64,000 nucleotides of DNA from NCBI RefSeq assembly GCF_039542905.1, contig NZ_BAABIS010000001.1, positions 2,108,001-2,172,000 on the forward strand, given 5' to 3'. Source of the DNA: Kitasatospora terrestris (GTDB lineage Bacteria; Actinomycetota; Actinomycetes; Streptomycetales; Streptomycetaceae). Both the position numbers and the translations under genes were made by a program. Below are positions 15,766 to 23,745 of the stretch, in pieces (position 1 is the first letter of the stretch; the number at the start of each line of letters is the position of its first letter). Under the pieces are notes generated by a model. The model was not told the origin of the DNA, made no database searches, and saw only the letters and a list, made by a program, of their open reading frames with translations.

Positions 15766-17483
15766 CCAGCATCTCCCCGCACGACTACATCTCCGTCCAC
15801 GGCCCGCGGGCCGGCGACCGGGTCCGGCTCGGCGACAGCGGCCTGATCATCCGGATCGAGTCCGACTCGCAGGCCCCCGGCGACGAGTTCCTGGCCGGCT
15901 TCGGCAAGACCGCCCGCGACGGCCTCCACCTCAAGGCCGCCGCCGTCCGCGACACCTGCGACGTGGTGATCTCCAACGTCGTGGTGATCGACGCGGTCCA
16001 GGGCATCCGCAAGACCTCCATCGGCCTGATCGACGGCCGGATCGCCTCGATCGGCCGGGCCGGCAACCCGGACACCATGGACGGCGTCGACGTGGTCGTC
16101 GGCACCGGCACCACGATCGTCTCCGGCGAGGGCATGATCGCCACCGCCGGCGCCGTCGACACCCACGTCCACCTGCTCTCGCCGCGGATCATGGAGGCCT
16201 CGCTGGCCTCCGGCGTCACCACGATCATCGGCCAGGAGTTCGGCCCGGTCTGGGGCGTCGGCGTCAACTCGCCCTGGGCGCTGCGACACGCGTTCAACGC
16301 CTTCGACGCCTGGCCGGTCAACATCGGCTTCCTCGGCCGCGGCTCGTCCTCGGACCCGGCGCCGCTGGTGGAGGCGCTCGCCGAGGGCGGCGCGTCCGGC
16401 TTCAAGGTCCACGAGGACATGGGCGCGCACACCCGCGCCCTGGACACCGCGCTGCGGGTCGCCGAGGAGTACGACGTCCAGGTCGCCCTGCACACCGACG
16501 GCCTCAACGAGTGCCTGTCGGTGGAGGACACCCTCGCGGTGCTGGAGGGGCGGACCATCCACGCCTTCCACATCGAGGGCTGCGGCGGCGGCCACGTGCC
16601 GAACGTGCTGAAGATGGCCGGCGTGGAGAACGTCATCGGCTCCTCCACCAACCCGACGCTGCCCTTCGGCCGGGACGCGCTCGGCGAGCACTTCGACATG
16701 ATCGTCTCCGCCCACGACCTCAAGACCGACCTGCCCGGCGACGCGGCGATGGCCCGCGACCGGATCCGGGCCGGCACCATGGGCGCCGAGGACGTGCTGC
16801 ACGACCTCGGGGTCATCGGCATCACCTCCTCCGACGCCCAGGGCATGGGCCGGGCCGGCGAGACCGTCCGCCGCACCTTCGCCATGGCCGGCAAGATGAA
16901 GGCCGAACTCGGCCCGCTCGACGGCACCGGCTCGTACGGGACGGCGGAGAGCGGCGACGACAACGAGCGCGTGCTGCGCTACATCGCCAAGCTCACCATC
17001 AACCCCGCCATCGCCCACGGCCTGGCCCACGAGATCGGCTCCATCGAGGTCGGCAAGCTCGCCGACATCGTGCTGTGGCGGCCCGACCACTTCGGTGCCA
17101 AGCCGCAGCTGGTGCTCAAGGCCGGCTTCCCGGCGTACGGCGTCACCGGCGACCCCAACGCCTCCACCGACCGGTGCGAACCGCTGGTCCTCGGACCGCA
17201 GTTCGGCGCGCACGGGGCCACCGCCGCCGACATCTCGGTCGCCTTCGTCTCCCAGGCCGCCGCCGAGGCCTCCTACCTGGACGTCGCCGCCGACCGACTC
17301 CCCACCCGCAGGCGCCGGGTGGGCGTGCGAGGCACCCGCGGCATCGGGCCGCGCTCGATGGTGCGCAACGCCCGGGTCGGCCACGTCGAGGTCTCCGAGA
17401 CCGGCCTGGTCTCGCTCGACGGCTCGCCGCTGAAGTCCGAACCGGCCGACAGCGTCTCGCTCAGCCGCCTCTACTTCCTCTGA
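15762..17483 (+). CDS. ureC: Urease alpha subunit homologue with non-canonical flap
   Basis: 573 residues, full length. By ungapped alignment with remembered Klebsiella UreC, all nickel-site residues are kept: His135, His137, Lys215 (carbamylated lysine), His217, His244, His270 and Asp358, plus flap His318. Departures: flap Cys is Ala317, the His after the catalytic flap His is Asp319 (SAHDL instead of CHHL), the HEDWG motif is HEDM-G, and HTEGAGGGH is HIEGCGGGH. It could be an active urease or a relative acting on another ureido compound. It is co-transcribed with agmatine deiminase, whose product N-carbamoylputrescine is such a compound. GTG start overlaps the upstream stop. Confidence 0.88.
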   Translation: MTSISPHDYISVHGPRAGDRVRLGDSGLIIRIESDSQAPGDEFLAGFGKTARDGLHLKAAAVRDTCDVVISNVVVIDAVQGIRKTSIGLIDGRIASIGRAGNPDTMDGVDVVVGTGTTIVSGEGMIATAGAVDTHVHLLSPRIMEASLASGVTTIIGQEFGPVWGVGVNSPWALRHAFNAFDAWPVNIGFLGRGSSSDPAPLVEALAEGGASGFKVHEDMGAHTRALDTALRVAEEYDVQVALHTDGLNECLSVEDTLAVLEGRTIHAFHIEGCGGGHVPNVLKMAGVENVIGSSTNPTLPFGRDALGEHFDMIVSAHDLKTDLPGDAAMARDRIRAGTMGAEDVLHDLGVIGITSSDAQGMGRAGETVRRTFAMAGKMKAELGPLDGTGSYGTAESGDDNERVLRYIAKLTINPAIAHGLAHEIGSIEVGKLADIVLWRPDHFGAKPQLVLKAGFPAYGVTGDPNASTDRCEPLVLGPQFGAHGATAADISVAFVSQAAAEASYLDVAADRLPTRRRRVGVRGTRGIGPRSMVRNARVGHVEVSETGLVSLDGSPLKSEPADSVSLSRLYFL

Positions 17484-17516
17484 ACTCCCGCCCCCCGCAT
17501 AGGACCTGTGACCCTC

Positions 17517-18557
17517 ATGACCACCACCCCCGCCGCCGCCGGCTTCCGGATGCCCGCCGAATGGCACCCCCACGAGCGCACCTGGATGGCGTTCCCCACC
17601 GAGAACCCCACCTTCGACAGCCCGGAGCACCTGGACGCCGGCCGCAAGGCCTGGGCCGCGGTGGCCGACACCATCGTCCGCTACGAGCCGGTCACCCTGG
17701 TCGTCAACACCGGTGAGACCGAGGTCGCCCGCGGCTACGTCTCCCCCGAGGTGGAGATCGTCGAACGGCCGCTGGACGACGCCTGGATGCGCGACATCGG
17801 CCCGAGCTTCCTGATCGACGGCAAGGGCGGGCTGGCCGCCACCGACTGGATCTTCAACGGCTGGGGCGCCCAGTCCTGGGCCCGCTGGGACAAGGACCAG
17901 CACATCGCCGAGCACATCACCGGGCTGACCGGCGTGCAGCGCTTCGCCTCGAAGCTGATCAACGAGGGCGGCGGCATCCACGTCGACGGCGAGGGCACCG
18001 TCCTGGTCACCGACACCGTGCAGCTCGGCGAGGGCCGCAACTCCGACTGGACCCGCGAGCAGGTCGAGGCCGAGCTCAACGCCTTCCTCGGCACCACGAA
18101 GGTGATCTGGGTCCCGCGCGGACTCACCCGCGACTACGACGAGTTCGGCACCCGCGGCCACATCGACATCGTCGCCTCCTTCGTCCGCCCCGGCGCGGTC
18201 CTCGCCCACGTCCAGCCCGACCCCGCGCACCCCGACCACGAGGTGTGCCGGGAGATCGTCGACCTGCTCCGCGCCTCCACCGACGCCGCCGGCCGACAGC
18301 TGGAGGTCATCGAACTCGCCGCCCCCACCGTCCTCTTCGACGAGGACGGCGAGCCGGTCGACTACTCCTACATCAACCACTACGTCGCCAACGGCGCGGT
18401 GATCCTCTGCGCCTTCGACGACCCGCGCGACGAGGAGGCCAAGGCCGTCCTGGAGAAGGCCTACCCGGGCCGCACCGTCGAACTGGTCGACGCCACCGGG
18501 ATCTTCGCCAACGGCGGCGGGATTCACTGCATCACCCAGCAGCAGCCCCGCCCCTGA
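17517..18557 (+). CDS. aguA: Agmatine deiminase (agmatine iminohydrolase)
   Basis: 346 residues from ATG 17517; GTG 17508 is an in-frame alternative (AGGA at 17501 fits neither ideally). Motifs of the guanidine-modifying superfamily are in order: PAEWHPHERTWMAFPTEN at the N-terminus, MRDIGPSF, NGWG, NEGGGIHVDGEGTVLVTDT, RGHIDIVASF, and the catalytic cysteine block GGGIHCITQQQP near the C-terminus. It hydrolyses agmatine to N-carbamoylputrescine and ammonia. Located 24 bp after ureC, so likely part of one operon. No N-carbamoylputrescine amidohydrolase gene is seen. Confidence 0.92.
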   Translation: MTTTPAAAGFRMPAEWHPHERTWMAFPTENPTFDSPEHLDAGRKAWAAVADTIVRYEPVTLVVNTGETEVARGYVSPEVEIVERPLDDAWMRDIGPSFLIDGKGGLAATDWIFNGWGAQSWARWDKDQHIAEHITGLTGVQRFASKLINEGGGIHVDGEGTVLVTDTVQLGEGRNSDWTREQVEAELNAFLGTTKVIWVPRGLTRDYDEFGTRGHIDIVASFVRPGAVLAHVQPDPAHPDHEVCREIVDLLRASTDAAGRQLEVIELAAPTVLFDEDGEPVDYSYINHYVANGAVILCAFDDPRDEEAKAVLEKAYPGRTVELVDATGIFANGGGIHCITQQQPRP

Positions 18558-18571
18558 CGCACCGACAGAAC

Positions 18572-18604
18572 GCCGGGGCCGCCCCTTCCGGGGGCGGCCC
18601 CGGC
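18572..18604 (+). terminator. Terminator of the urease/agmatine deiminase operon
   Basis: Perfect 14-bp stem: GCCGGGGCCGCCCC (18572-18585), 5-nt loop TTCCG, GGGGCGGCCCCGGC (18591-18604), starting 14 bp after the agmatine deiminase stop. Confidence 0.85.
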
Positions 18605-18711
18605 CTGTGCCCCGGCACCGCCGCCCTGCAGACGGCCCTCGGCACGGCCTTCGACCGCGGGAACTCCGGCGCCCGGGGAACGTGGGAACAGAGCGAGCGA
18701 GGGGGTGCGGA

Positions 18712-18960
18712 GTGCGTGCGGTGTTCGGTGCGGTGGGGGTGCTCGGCGGGGTGGTCGGGGTGGCCGTCGCGGCGGTGGTGTGGTTGGTGCTGCTGCACGT
18801 CGGGCTGAGTGACGGGTGGGTGGGCCAGGCGGTGCTGTACCTGCTGATGGCGGCCGGCGCCGAGGGCGGGTGGGAGCTCAGCAGGTGGCCGTTCCGCAAG
18901 CGGCTCGCGGCGATGGTGTCGCCGGCGGATCAGATCCGGCGGGACCTGGCGCTGCGGTAG
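18712..18960 (+). CDS. Small two-segment membrane protein
   Basis: 82 residues from GTG 18712, preceded by GAGGGGG. Two hydrophobic stretches: AVGVLGGVVGVAVAAVVWLV (about residues 6-25) and AVLYLLMAAGAEG (about 39-51), then a basic tail SRWPFRKRLAAMV. No family recognised. Its last 31 bp overlap the 3' end of the convergent ARPP-2-like gene, which is unusual but possible. The start codon is the weakest part of the call. Confidence 0.55.
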   Translation: MRAVFGAVGVLGGVVGVAVAAVVWLVLLHVGLSDGWVGQAVLYLLMAAGAEGGWELSRWPFRKRLAAMVSPADQIRRDLALR

Positions 18961-20075
18961 CGGTCCAGGATGTCCTGGCGCAGGAGGTGGCCGAAGCCGG
19001 CGTTCTCCAGGCGCAGACCGAGGTCGGCCTCGGTGAGGCCGAGGGCTTCGGCGGCGGTGGGGAGGTGCCAGTCGTGGGCGGCGAGCCGGTCGAGCAGGTG
19101 GCCGCGGCGCACCTGGGCCTCGGAGAGGCGGAAGGTCTTCAGGTAGAGGACCCGGCCGTCGGCGTCGGTGATGGTCTCGCCGATGTGGTTCTCCTGCTTC
19201 GGGCGGAAGTCCGGCAGGAAGCGGCCAAGGGTGAAGCGGCCCATCCGGCGGACGGTCCGCAGCCGGTACTCGGGTTCGAGCAGGTCGCGGGCCATCGTGG
19301 TGTCGTGGAAGTCCGCCCAGTCGGCCTCGGCCCGGGCGGCGGCGGCGCGCAGGTCGGCGAGCGTGTGCACGCCCGAGGCCGGCAGGTCCGCACGGAAGTC
19401 GGCGACCGGCGCGGACAGCAGGGCGTAGTGGTGGACGAGTTCGCCGTAGAGGTCGAGCAGCACGCTCTGGTGCAGGGCCCGGTAGTCGTCGGGGTGCGGG
19501 ACGGCGAAGGCGGCGGCGAGCGCGTCGGCGGTGTACAGCAGGACGCCGCACTGTCCGGGGTGGATCTCGAACACCCGGAGGGCGTCGGCGAGTCCGCGGA
19601 TCGAGGCGCCCGCGTACGCCTCCTCCTCGCGCGGGGAGAGGCCGCGGCGCAGGGCCTGGGCGGACCAGTGCTCCCAGGCGACGGTGGGGCCGCCGAAGTG
19701 GAGGGAGAGGTAGCCCTCCAGGGAGAGGTGGAGCGGGAGGAAGCGCGCCCGGTCGGAGCCGGTGCGCTTGGCGAGCCGGTGCCGGGGCAGCCGCATCCGC
19801 TCGGGGACCTCGGCGCCGAGCTGGGTGCCGTACGCGGCGGCGGGGCCGCCGTCGCCGGTCCAGTGGGCGACGAAGCCGTGCGGGATGTACGAGGTGTAGG
19901 TGGTGGTGCGGCTGCTCTCGACCCAGCCGTCCCCGTCCTCGTACAGCTGCTGGTGCAGGCGCAGGTCGGTCACGGGTTCGGCGCGCAGCAGCGGGACCAG
20001 GCGGACGCCGCCCCAGACCTGGGCGGGGCCGGTGGTCAGGCCGGTGAGGTCGAGTCGGTGGCTGACGGTCTTCAC
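18930..20075 (-). CDS. ARPP-2-like protein with C-terminal Fis-type helix-turn-helix
   Basis: 381 residues from GTG 20075, which overlaps the stop of the upstream vWA gene (GTGA). The N-terminal body (WGGVRLVPLLRAEPVTDLRL, about residues 21-40; YTSYIPHGFVAHWTGDG; RFLPLHLSLEGYLSLHFGG) matches what I remember of the ARPP-2 domain, which comparative genomics links to RNA-repair gene neighbourhoods. The C-terminal 60 residues (LYLKTFRLSEAQVRRGHLLD, then AAEALGLTEADLGLRLENAG) look like a Fis-type HTH. There is no signal or membrane segment. Translational coupling to a TROVE-like vWA protein implies one complex or pathway. The biochemical activity is unknown. Confidence 0.65.
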   Translation of the reverse strand: MKTVSHRLDLTGLTTGPAQVWGGVRLVPLLRAEPVTDLRLHQQLYEDGDGWVESSRTTTYTSYIPHGFVAHWTGDGGPAAAYGTQLGAEVPERMRLPRHRLAKRTGSDRARFLPLHLSLEGYLSLHFGGPTVAWEHWSAQALRRGLSPREEEAYAGASIRGLADALRVFEIHPGQCGVLLYTADALAAAFAVPHPDDYRALHQSVLLDLYGELVHHYALLSAPVADFRADLPASGVHTLADLRAAAARAEADWADFHDTTMARDLLEPEYRLRTVRRMGRFTLGRFLPDFRPKQENHIGETITDADGRVLYLKTFRLSEAQVRRGHLLDRLAAHDWHLPTAAEALGLTEADLGLRLENAGFGHLLRQDILDRYRSARSRRI

Positions 20076-21538
20076 GGGGTGACCTCGGAGGGAGGGGCGG
20101 CCTCGGACGAAGGGGCGGTGAGGAAGCGGTCGGTGCGGGCGGCGAGGTGGGCGGTGAGCTCGGCGAGGTCGCTGCGGCCGTCCGCGAAGCGGGCGAACTC
20201 GACCAGGGCGGGCAGGTCCTCGGCGTCGCGCAGGCCGGCGGTGGGCACGGTCGGCGCGAGGCGGCGGACGTCGAAGCCGTCGGCGTCGTACACCGGGTTG
20301 AGGTGGACGACGGAGGTGCGGCGGTCGGGGTCGAGGCGGGTGCGCCAGATGCGCAGGACTTCGGCGGCGAGGCCGGGCGGGGCGTTGTCCCAGCCGTCGG
20401 AGACGATCACCAGCCTGTCGGGGGCGGTGTCGAGGGCGTCGATGATGCGGTGCCCGAGCGGGGTGGCGCCGTGGGGACGGGCGAGCAGGGCGTCGGTGCG
20501 GCCGGAGGTCCACAGCGGGGTGTACCGCTCGGCGAGGGCTTCGAGCAGGAAGTGGCAGGCCAGGGCGACGGCCAGCGGCCGGCGGCGCTTGGTGCCGGAG
20601 CCGGACGCCGAGTAGCTGTCGTCGAGGACGGCGGCGACCTTGCCCCAGCGGCCGGCCTCCGGGCCGGCGGTGCGGCGGGCGGCGGTGCGCAGGGCTTCGG
20701 TGAGCTCGCCGCGGCGCTCGATGCGCTGCGCGGGCGGCAGGGAGAGGGCGTAGAGGGCGAGCCGGGTGAGCGGCATCCGGCCGAGGTCGGTCCGGTCGGT
20801 GCGGACGGCTTCGGCGCGGTGCTCGCGGGCGTTCTCCTGCAGGCGGAGGCGCTCCAGGCGGGTGAGCCGGGGGGCGATCCGCTCCAGGAAGTCGGCGCGC
20901 GGGACGCGGTGGCTGCGGGCGAAGCCCTCGGCGACGGTGTACGGCAGCTCGTAGATGGCGGCCTTCGTGTAGTGGGCGCGCTGCCAGCTGTCGAGCAGCG
21001 GGGTCCCGTAGCGGCCGCGCGGGCCCGCGCCGAACAGGAACTCGCCCAACTCCGGTGCGGCCGGTGCCAGGTGGGCGTGGCGCAGGACGCCCTTGAGGCC
21101 GCCGCGGTACTTGACGGCGTCCAGCACCGGGTCGGGCCGGGCGGCCAGCCAGTCGCGCAGGATGGCGCGGGTGCGGCGGTTGTTCACCCCGGCCCGGCGC
21201 AGCTCGCCGAACAGGCGGTAGACCCGCTGCGGGGGCAGCAGCTGCAGTCGGCGGGCGATCAGCCGGCCCTCGGTGCGGCGCTGTTCGGGAGTGGCGTCGG
21301 CGGCGGTCTCCAGCAGTCGGCGGACGATCAGCGCGGCGTTGTGGTGGTTGATGTCGAGCGCGAGGGCGGCGGCGTACGGCTCGCGGTAGTTGCCGAGCAC
21401 GTAATCGTGCAGGAAGCCCAGCGAGAGCTGCTGCTCGGCCGCGGAGGAGTGGAACTCGCGCTGGCCGGTGGCGGTGATCGCGGCGTTGACGAAGAGCAGG
21501 ACGTCCTCGGCGGCGATCAGGTCGGCGTAGCCCTCCAT
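20072..21538 (-). CDS. vWA-domain protein with TROVE-like helical N-terminus (Ro60-like)
   Basis: 488 residues, ATG 21538 preceded by GGAGGAAG. The N-terminal 300 residues are all-helical repeats (LGFLHDYVLGNYREPYAAAL, RVYRLFGELRRAGVNNRRTR, KYRGGLKGVLRHAHL), resembling the TROVE module of Ro60/Rsr proteins. The C-terminal von Willebrand A domain has a complete MIDAS start DDSYSASGS (DxSxS) and VIVSDGWDNAPPG. Ro60-type proteins are ring-shaped RNA-binding proteins that hold Y RNAs and misfolded RNA. The gene is coupled to an ARPP-2-like gene and preceded by two structured non-coding repeats that could be its RNA partners. The TROVE call is by pattern, not by search. Confidence 0.7.
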   Translation of the reverse strand: MEGYADLIAAEDVLLFVNAAITATGQREFHSSAAEQQLSLGFLHDYVLGNYREPYAAALALDINHHNAALIVRRLLETAADATPEQRRTEGRLIARRLQLLPPQRVYRLFGELRRAGVNNRRTRAILRDWLAARPDPVLDAVKYRGGLKGVLRHAHLAPAAPELGEFLFGAGPRGRYGTPLLDSWQRAHYTKAAIYELPYTVAEGFARSHRVPRADFLERIAPRLTRLERLRLQENAREHRAEAVRTDRTDLGRMPLTRLALYALSLPPAQRIERRGELTEALRTAARRTAGPEAGRWGKVAAVLDDSYSASGSGTKRRRPLAVALACHFLLEALAERYTPLWTSGRTDALLARPHGATPLGHRIIDALDTAPDRLVIVSDGWDNAPPGLAAEVLRIWRTRLDPDRRTSVVHLNPVYDADGFDVRRLAPTVPTAGLRDAEDLPALVEFARFADGRSDLAELTAHLAARTDRFLTAPSSEAAPPSEVTP

Positions 21539-21562
21539 GCGGCTTCCTCCGGTCGGCGGTCT

Positions 21563-21703
21563 GGGTGCCGGCCGGGGTGTGGGGGCGCGAACTGCGAATC
21601 ATCGCTTTACAGGCACGTTCCGGAAGTCGCACCGGAGACCCGCGGCCGGCCGGTCGACCGTAACAGACCGCCCCTGGGGGCTGTCGCCGGGATTTCGGCG
21701 TCG
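21563..21703 (-). ncRNA. Tandem structured element, copy 1 (candidate Y-RNA-like RNA or leader)
   Basis: First of two direct repeats in the 315-bp gene-free gap before the vWA gene; period is exactly 141 bp. On the minus strand the first 88 bases (21563-21650) fold as nested helices: outer CCGGCCG/CGGCCGG (21643-21649 with 21568-21574) plus GGG/CCC after a one-base bulge; inner GGUGCGA/UCGCGCC (21627-21633 with 21584-21590); and an apical hairpin GCGA-UGAU-UCGC (21594-21605). Paired ends, a bulge and an inner helix recall Y-RNA design. The minus strand is favoured by one U-G pair that is C-A on plus. It may be a separate RNA or a 5' leader. Confidence 0.5.
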
Positions 21704-21844
21704 GGGTGCCGGCCGGGGTGTGGGGGCGCGAGCTGCGAATCATCGCGATAGAGGCACGTTCCGGAAGTCGCACCGGAGTCCCGCGGCCGGCCCGACGACG
21801 GTAACAGACCGCCGCCGCGGGCTGCCGCCCGGACTCCGCGCCCG
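21704..21844 (-). ncRNA. Tandem structured element, copy 2 (candidate Y-RNA-like RNA or leader)
   Basis: Second copy of the 141-bp unit. The first 75-80 bases are nearly identical to copy 1 (GGTGCCGGCCGGGGTGTGGG core, GCGAATCATCGC hairpin, GGCACGTTCCGGAAGTCGCA). The differences within the folded part (AACTG/AGCTG, CTTTAC/CGATAG, GAGACC/GAGTCC) all fall in positions predicted to be unpaired, while every predicted stem is unchanged. The outer third of the unit is more diverged. This is the pattern expected for a structured RNA under selection rather than for a recent neutral duplication. Confidence 0.5.
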
Positions 21845-21853
21845 GCCCGGGGG

Positions 21854-22864
21854 TCAGGTGGCGGCGCCCTCCGGGGCCTCCAGCCAGCCGAGGGCGGCGA
21901 CCTGGATGCCGGCCTGGAAGCGGCTGCGGGCGTCCATCCGGACCATCAGGTCGGCCATCATCCGCCGGACGGTGCGCAGCGAGACGCCCAGGCGCTGGCC
22001 GGCGCGCTCGTCGGTGAGGCCTTCGGCGAGCAGGCGCAGCAGTTCGCGCTCCTGGCCGGTGAGGCCGTGCGGGTCGCGCTGGGCGGTCTCGCCGAGCGGG
22101 CGGGCCTGCTCCCAGACCTGGTCGAACAGGGCGCGCAGGGCGGCGATGACGCCGGGGCTGTGCAGGACGACGGCGCCCTTGCGCGGGTCCTCGGGGTCGA
22201 TCGGGACGATCGCGGTGGCGTTGTCGACCAGGATCATCCGCAGCGGCAGGGTGGGTGCGGTGCGGATCGCGCCGCCGAGGCCGTGCAGCCAGCGGGCGTA
22301 CTGGACGGTGGGCGGGTCGTTGCGGACGCTGTCCTGGTAGACAGTGCGCATCCGGACGCCGCGTTCCAGGGTCTCCTGGTCGAGGGTGCGGCTGGCCTCC
22401 ATCACCTGGGCGGGCTGCGGGCCGCCGGGGGCGAAGGAGAGCACCTCGGCGGTGGCGTCGGAGGCGAGCTGGATCAGCCGGTCGCGGACCTGGTCGAGGC
22501 TGCTGATCACCTCGATGCCGCGCTGCTCGGTGGGGGCGTGGACGCTGGCGTACTCGGCGATCAGGCCGGCCATGGCGGCCCGGCTGCGCTCCATCTCCAG
22601 CTGGCGCCGGGCGGCTTCGGCCTCCTGGTGGGCGAGCAGGGTGGCCAGGCCCCGCTCGGGGTTGACCGCGCGCCAGTGGTCGCCGCTGCCGGTGGGCCGG
22701 GTGAGGGCGAGGTCGGCGAGCCGGTCGAGGGCCTCGCGGATCTCCTGCTCGCTGGCCTCCAGCCGTGCGGCGAGGCCGTGGGCGTCCAGCTCGGGGTGGA
22801 GCAGCATGGTGCGGTAGACCGCTTCGCCGAAGGGGTCGAGTCCGACCGGGCCGGGGCTCGTCAA
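21854..22864 (-). CDS. LuxR-type regulator with TrmB-like N-terminal domain
   Basis: 336 residues from TTG 22864, chosen because AAGGA lies 6 nt upstream. N-terminal winged-helix (FGEAVYRTMLLHPELDAHGL, ASEQEIREALDRLADLALTR), a charged helix (about 70-100), a middle domain reminiscent of the TrmB/phospholipase-D-like sensor (ISSLDQVRDRLIQLASDATA, VRMRTVYQDSVRND), and a C-terminal LuxR HTH (LTGQERELLRLLAEGLTDER, then RLGVSLRTVRRMMADLMVRM). Many such one-component regulators exist in Streptomyces; targets are usually unknown. A 6-bp inverted repeat lies about 100 bp upstream. Confidence 0.85.
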   Translation of the reverse strand: MTSPGPVGLDPFGEAVYRTMLLHPELDAHGLAARLEASEQEIREALDRLADLALTRPTGSGDHWRAVNPERGLATLLAHQEAEAARRQLEMERSRAAMAGLIAEYASVHAPTEQRGIEVISSLDQVRDRLIQLASDATAEVLSFAPGGPQPAQVMEASRTLDQETLERGVRMRTVYQDSVRNDPPTVQYARWLHGLGGAIRTAPTLPLRMILVDNATAIVPIDPEDPRKGAVVLHSPGVIAALRALFDQVWEQARPLGETAQRDPHGLTGQERELLRLLAEGLTDERAGQRLGVSLRTVRRMMADLMVRMDARSRFQAGIQVAALGWLEAPEGAAT

Positions 22865-22959
22865 CGGCCGTCCTTCGCTCGCGGCCGTCGGCCGGTCGGC
22901 GGCAGGGATCTCGCCATCTCGCCCTCCTGAGGACCGGTTCCGGGTCTCGGACTGATCTT

Positions 22960-22976
22960 CTGACAGAGCGTCAGAC
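22960..22976. promoter_or_regulatory. Inverted repeat upstream of the LuxR-type gene
   Basis: TCTGAC (22960-22965), spacer AGAGC, GTCAGA (22971-22976), perfect 6-bp arms, located in the 272-bp gap between the LuxR-type gene (-) and the small gene at 23137 (+). Candidate operator for either direction. The rest of that gap shows nothing I can name. Confidence 0.4.
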
Positions 22977-23136
22977 TAGCGCTACTGAGGGGAACGTAGA
23001 ACACCCTTGCGGGCAATTCTGGCCGATTCATGGCCGAACTGTGAAGGCCGACGGCGCACTGTCATCTTGATGCCAGGCGTCGATGTGACACCGACCGTAC
23101 CGTCCCGCGCTCCTGTCGATCAGTCAGGCTGGAGGA

Positions 23137-23457
23137 ATGTACGCGATCCGAGTGGGGCTGTCCGCGCCCGCGGGGACGGCCGAGCCGGCCGAGCCCGCGG
23201 TCCGTTCGGCGCTGTCGGCGCTGCTGCGGATGGCCGGGGCGCGGCTGGAGCACGCCCGGTTCCGCTCCTCGCCCGGGGAGCTCTCGGGGGTGTGCTTCCT
23301 CGCGGCCGGTTCGCTGCTGGAGGCGGAGCACCTGCTGGGGCACGCCTGCCGGGTGCTGACGGTGCCGTTCGGCCCGCTGGCCGACTGGCGGCTGGAGCGG
23401 TGCGAGGCGGACCCGTGGATCGCCCTGGGCCTGCACGAGGCGCCCGCCGGGAACTGA
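23137..23457 (+). CDS. Small protein of unknown function
   Basis: 106 residues, GC-rich third positions throughout. It begins MYAIRVGLSAPAGTAEPAEP and contains LEHARFRSSPGELSGVCFLA and EAEHLLGHACRVLTVPFGPL, suggesting a small alpha/beta ferredoxin-like fold. GGAGGA abuts the ATG, which is unusually close; GTG 23152 is an alternative. No membrane segment. I do not recognise a family. Confidence 0.55.
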   Translation: MYAIRVGLSAPAGTAEPAEPAVRSALSALLRMAGARLEHARFRSSPGELSGVCFLAAGSLLEAEHLLGHACRVLTVPFGPLADWRLERCEADPWIALGLHEAPAGN

Positions 23458-23745
23458 AGCCCCCCGCTCGCGCGGCGCCCGCCGGAGCCCGGGTCGAGCT
23501 CCGGTCGAGGCCGGGTCGAGGTGGCCTCAGGGTGTCACGGCACTCTGGTGCCAGCTCCGGATGCTGACAGCCACCCCCTGGAGCGGCCACTCTCGTTGTT
23601 GTCGGCAGAACGGCGGAACCGAAAGCCGCGGGAGCAGCCCCCGACGGGGGACGCGGACCAGGTTCCTGAAACGCCCGTCTGCCCGCACCATCTGGCTCCG
23701 GAGCAGCCCGGAGCACAGCCGAACGCGAGAGGATCGGGCAACCTC
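23458..23745. other. Gene-free interval upstream of a small secreted protein
   Basis: 288 bp. It begins with GC-rich repeats of GGTCGAG (three copies between about 23491 and 23522) and an imperfect GAGGCC/GGCCTC inverted repeat that may terminate the preceding gene. No convincing coding frame, promoter or operator is visible in the rest. Confidence 0.4.

Noticed and set aside
15762..17483. Loss of the catalytic flap histidine in UreC
   Set aside because: A gapped first look suggested it, but ungapped alignment keeps His318 at the flap position; only the neighbouring Cys and His are changed.
15726..18899. Very long open frame (over 1000 codons) on the minus strand
   Set aside because: It is antisense to the urease and agmatine deiminase genes; the translation is low-complexity Gly/Val/Asp, typical of shadows in GC-rich DNA.
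21563..21844. Coding interpretation of the repeats (minus-strand peptides with RLPERA, then MIRSSRPHTPAGT)
   Set aside because: Differences between copies are not biased to synonymous positions and the frame has no ribosome-binding site; conservation fits RNA stems better.
21563..21844. CRISPR array
   Set aside because: Only two long adjacent copies without spacers, and no cas genes.
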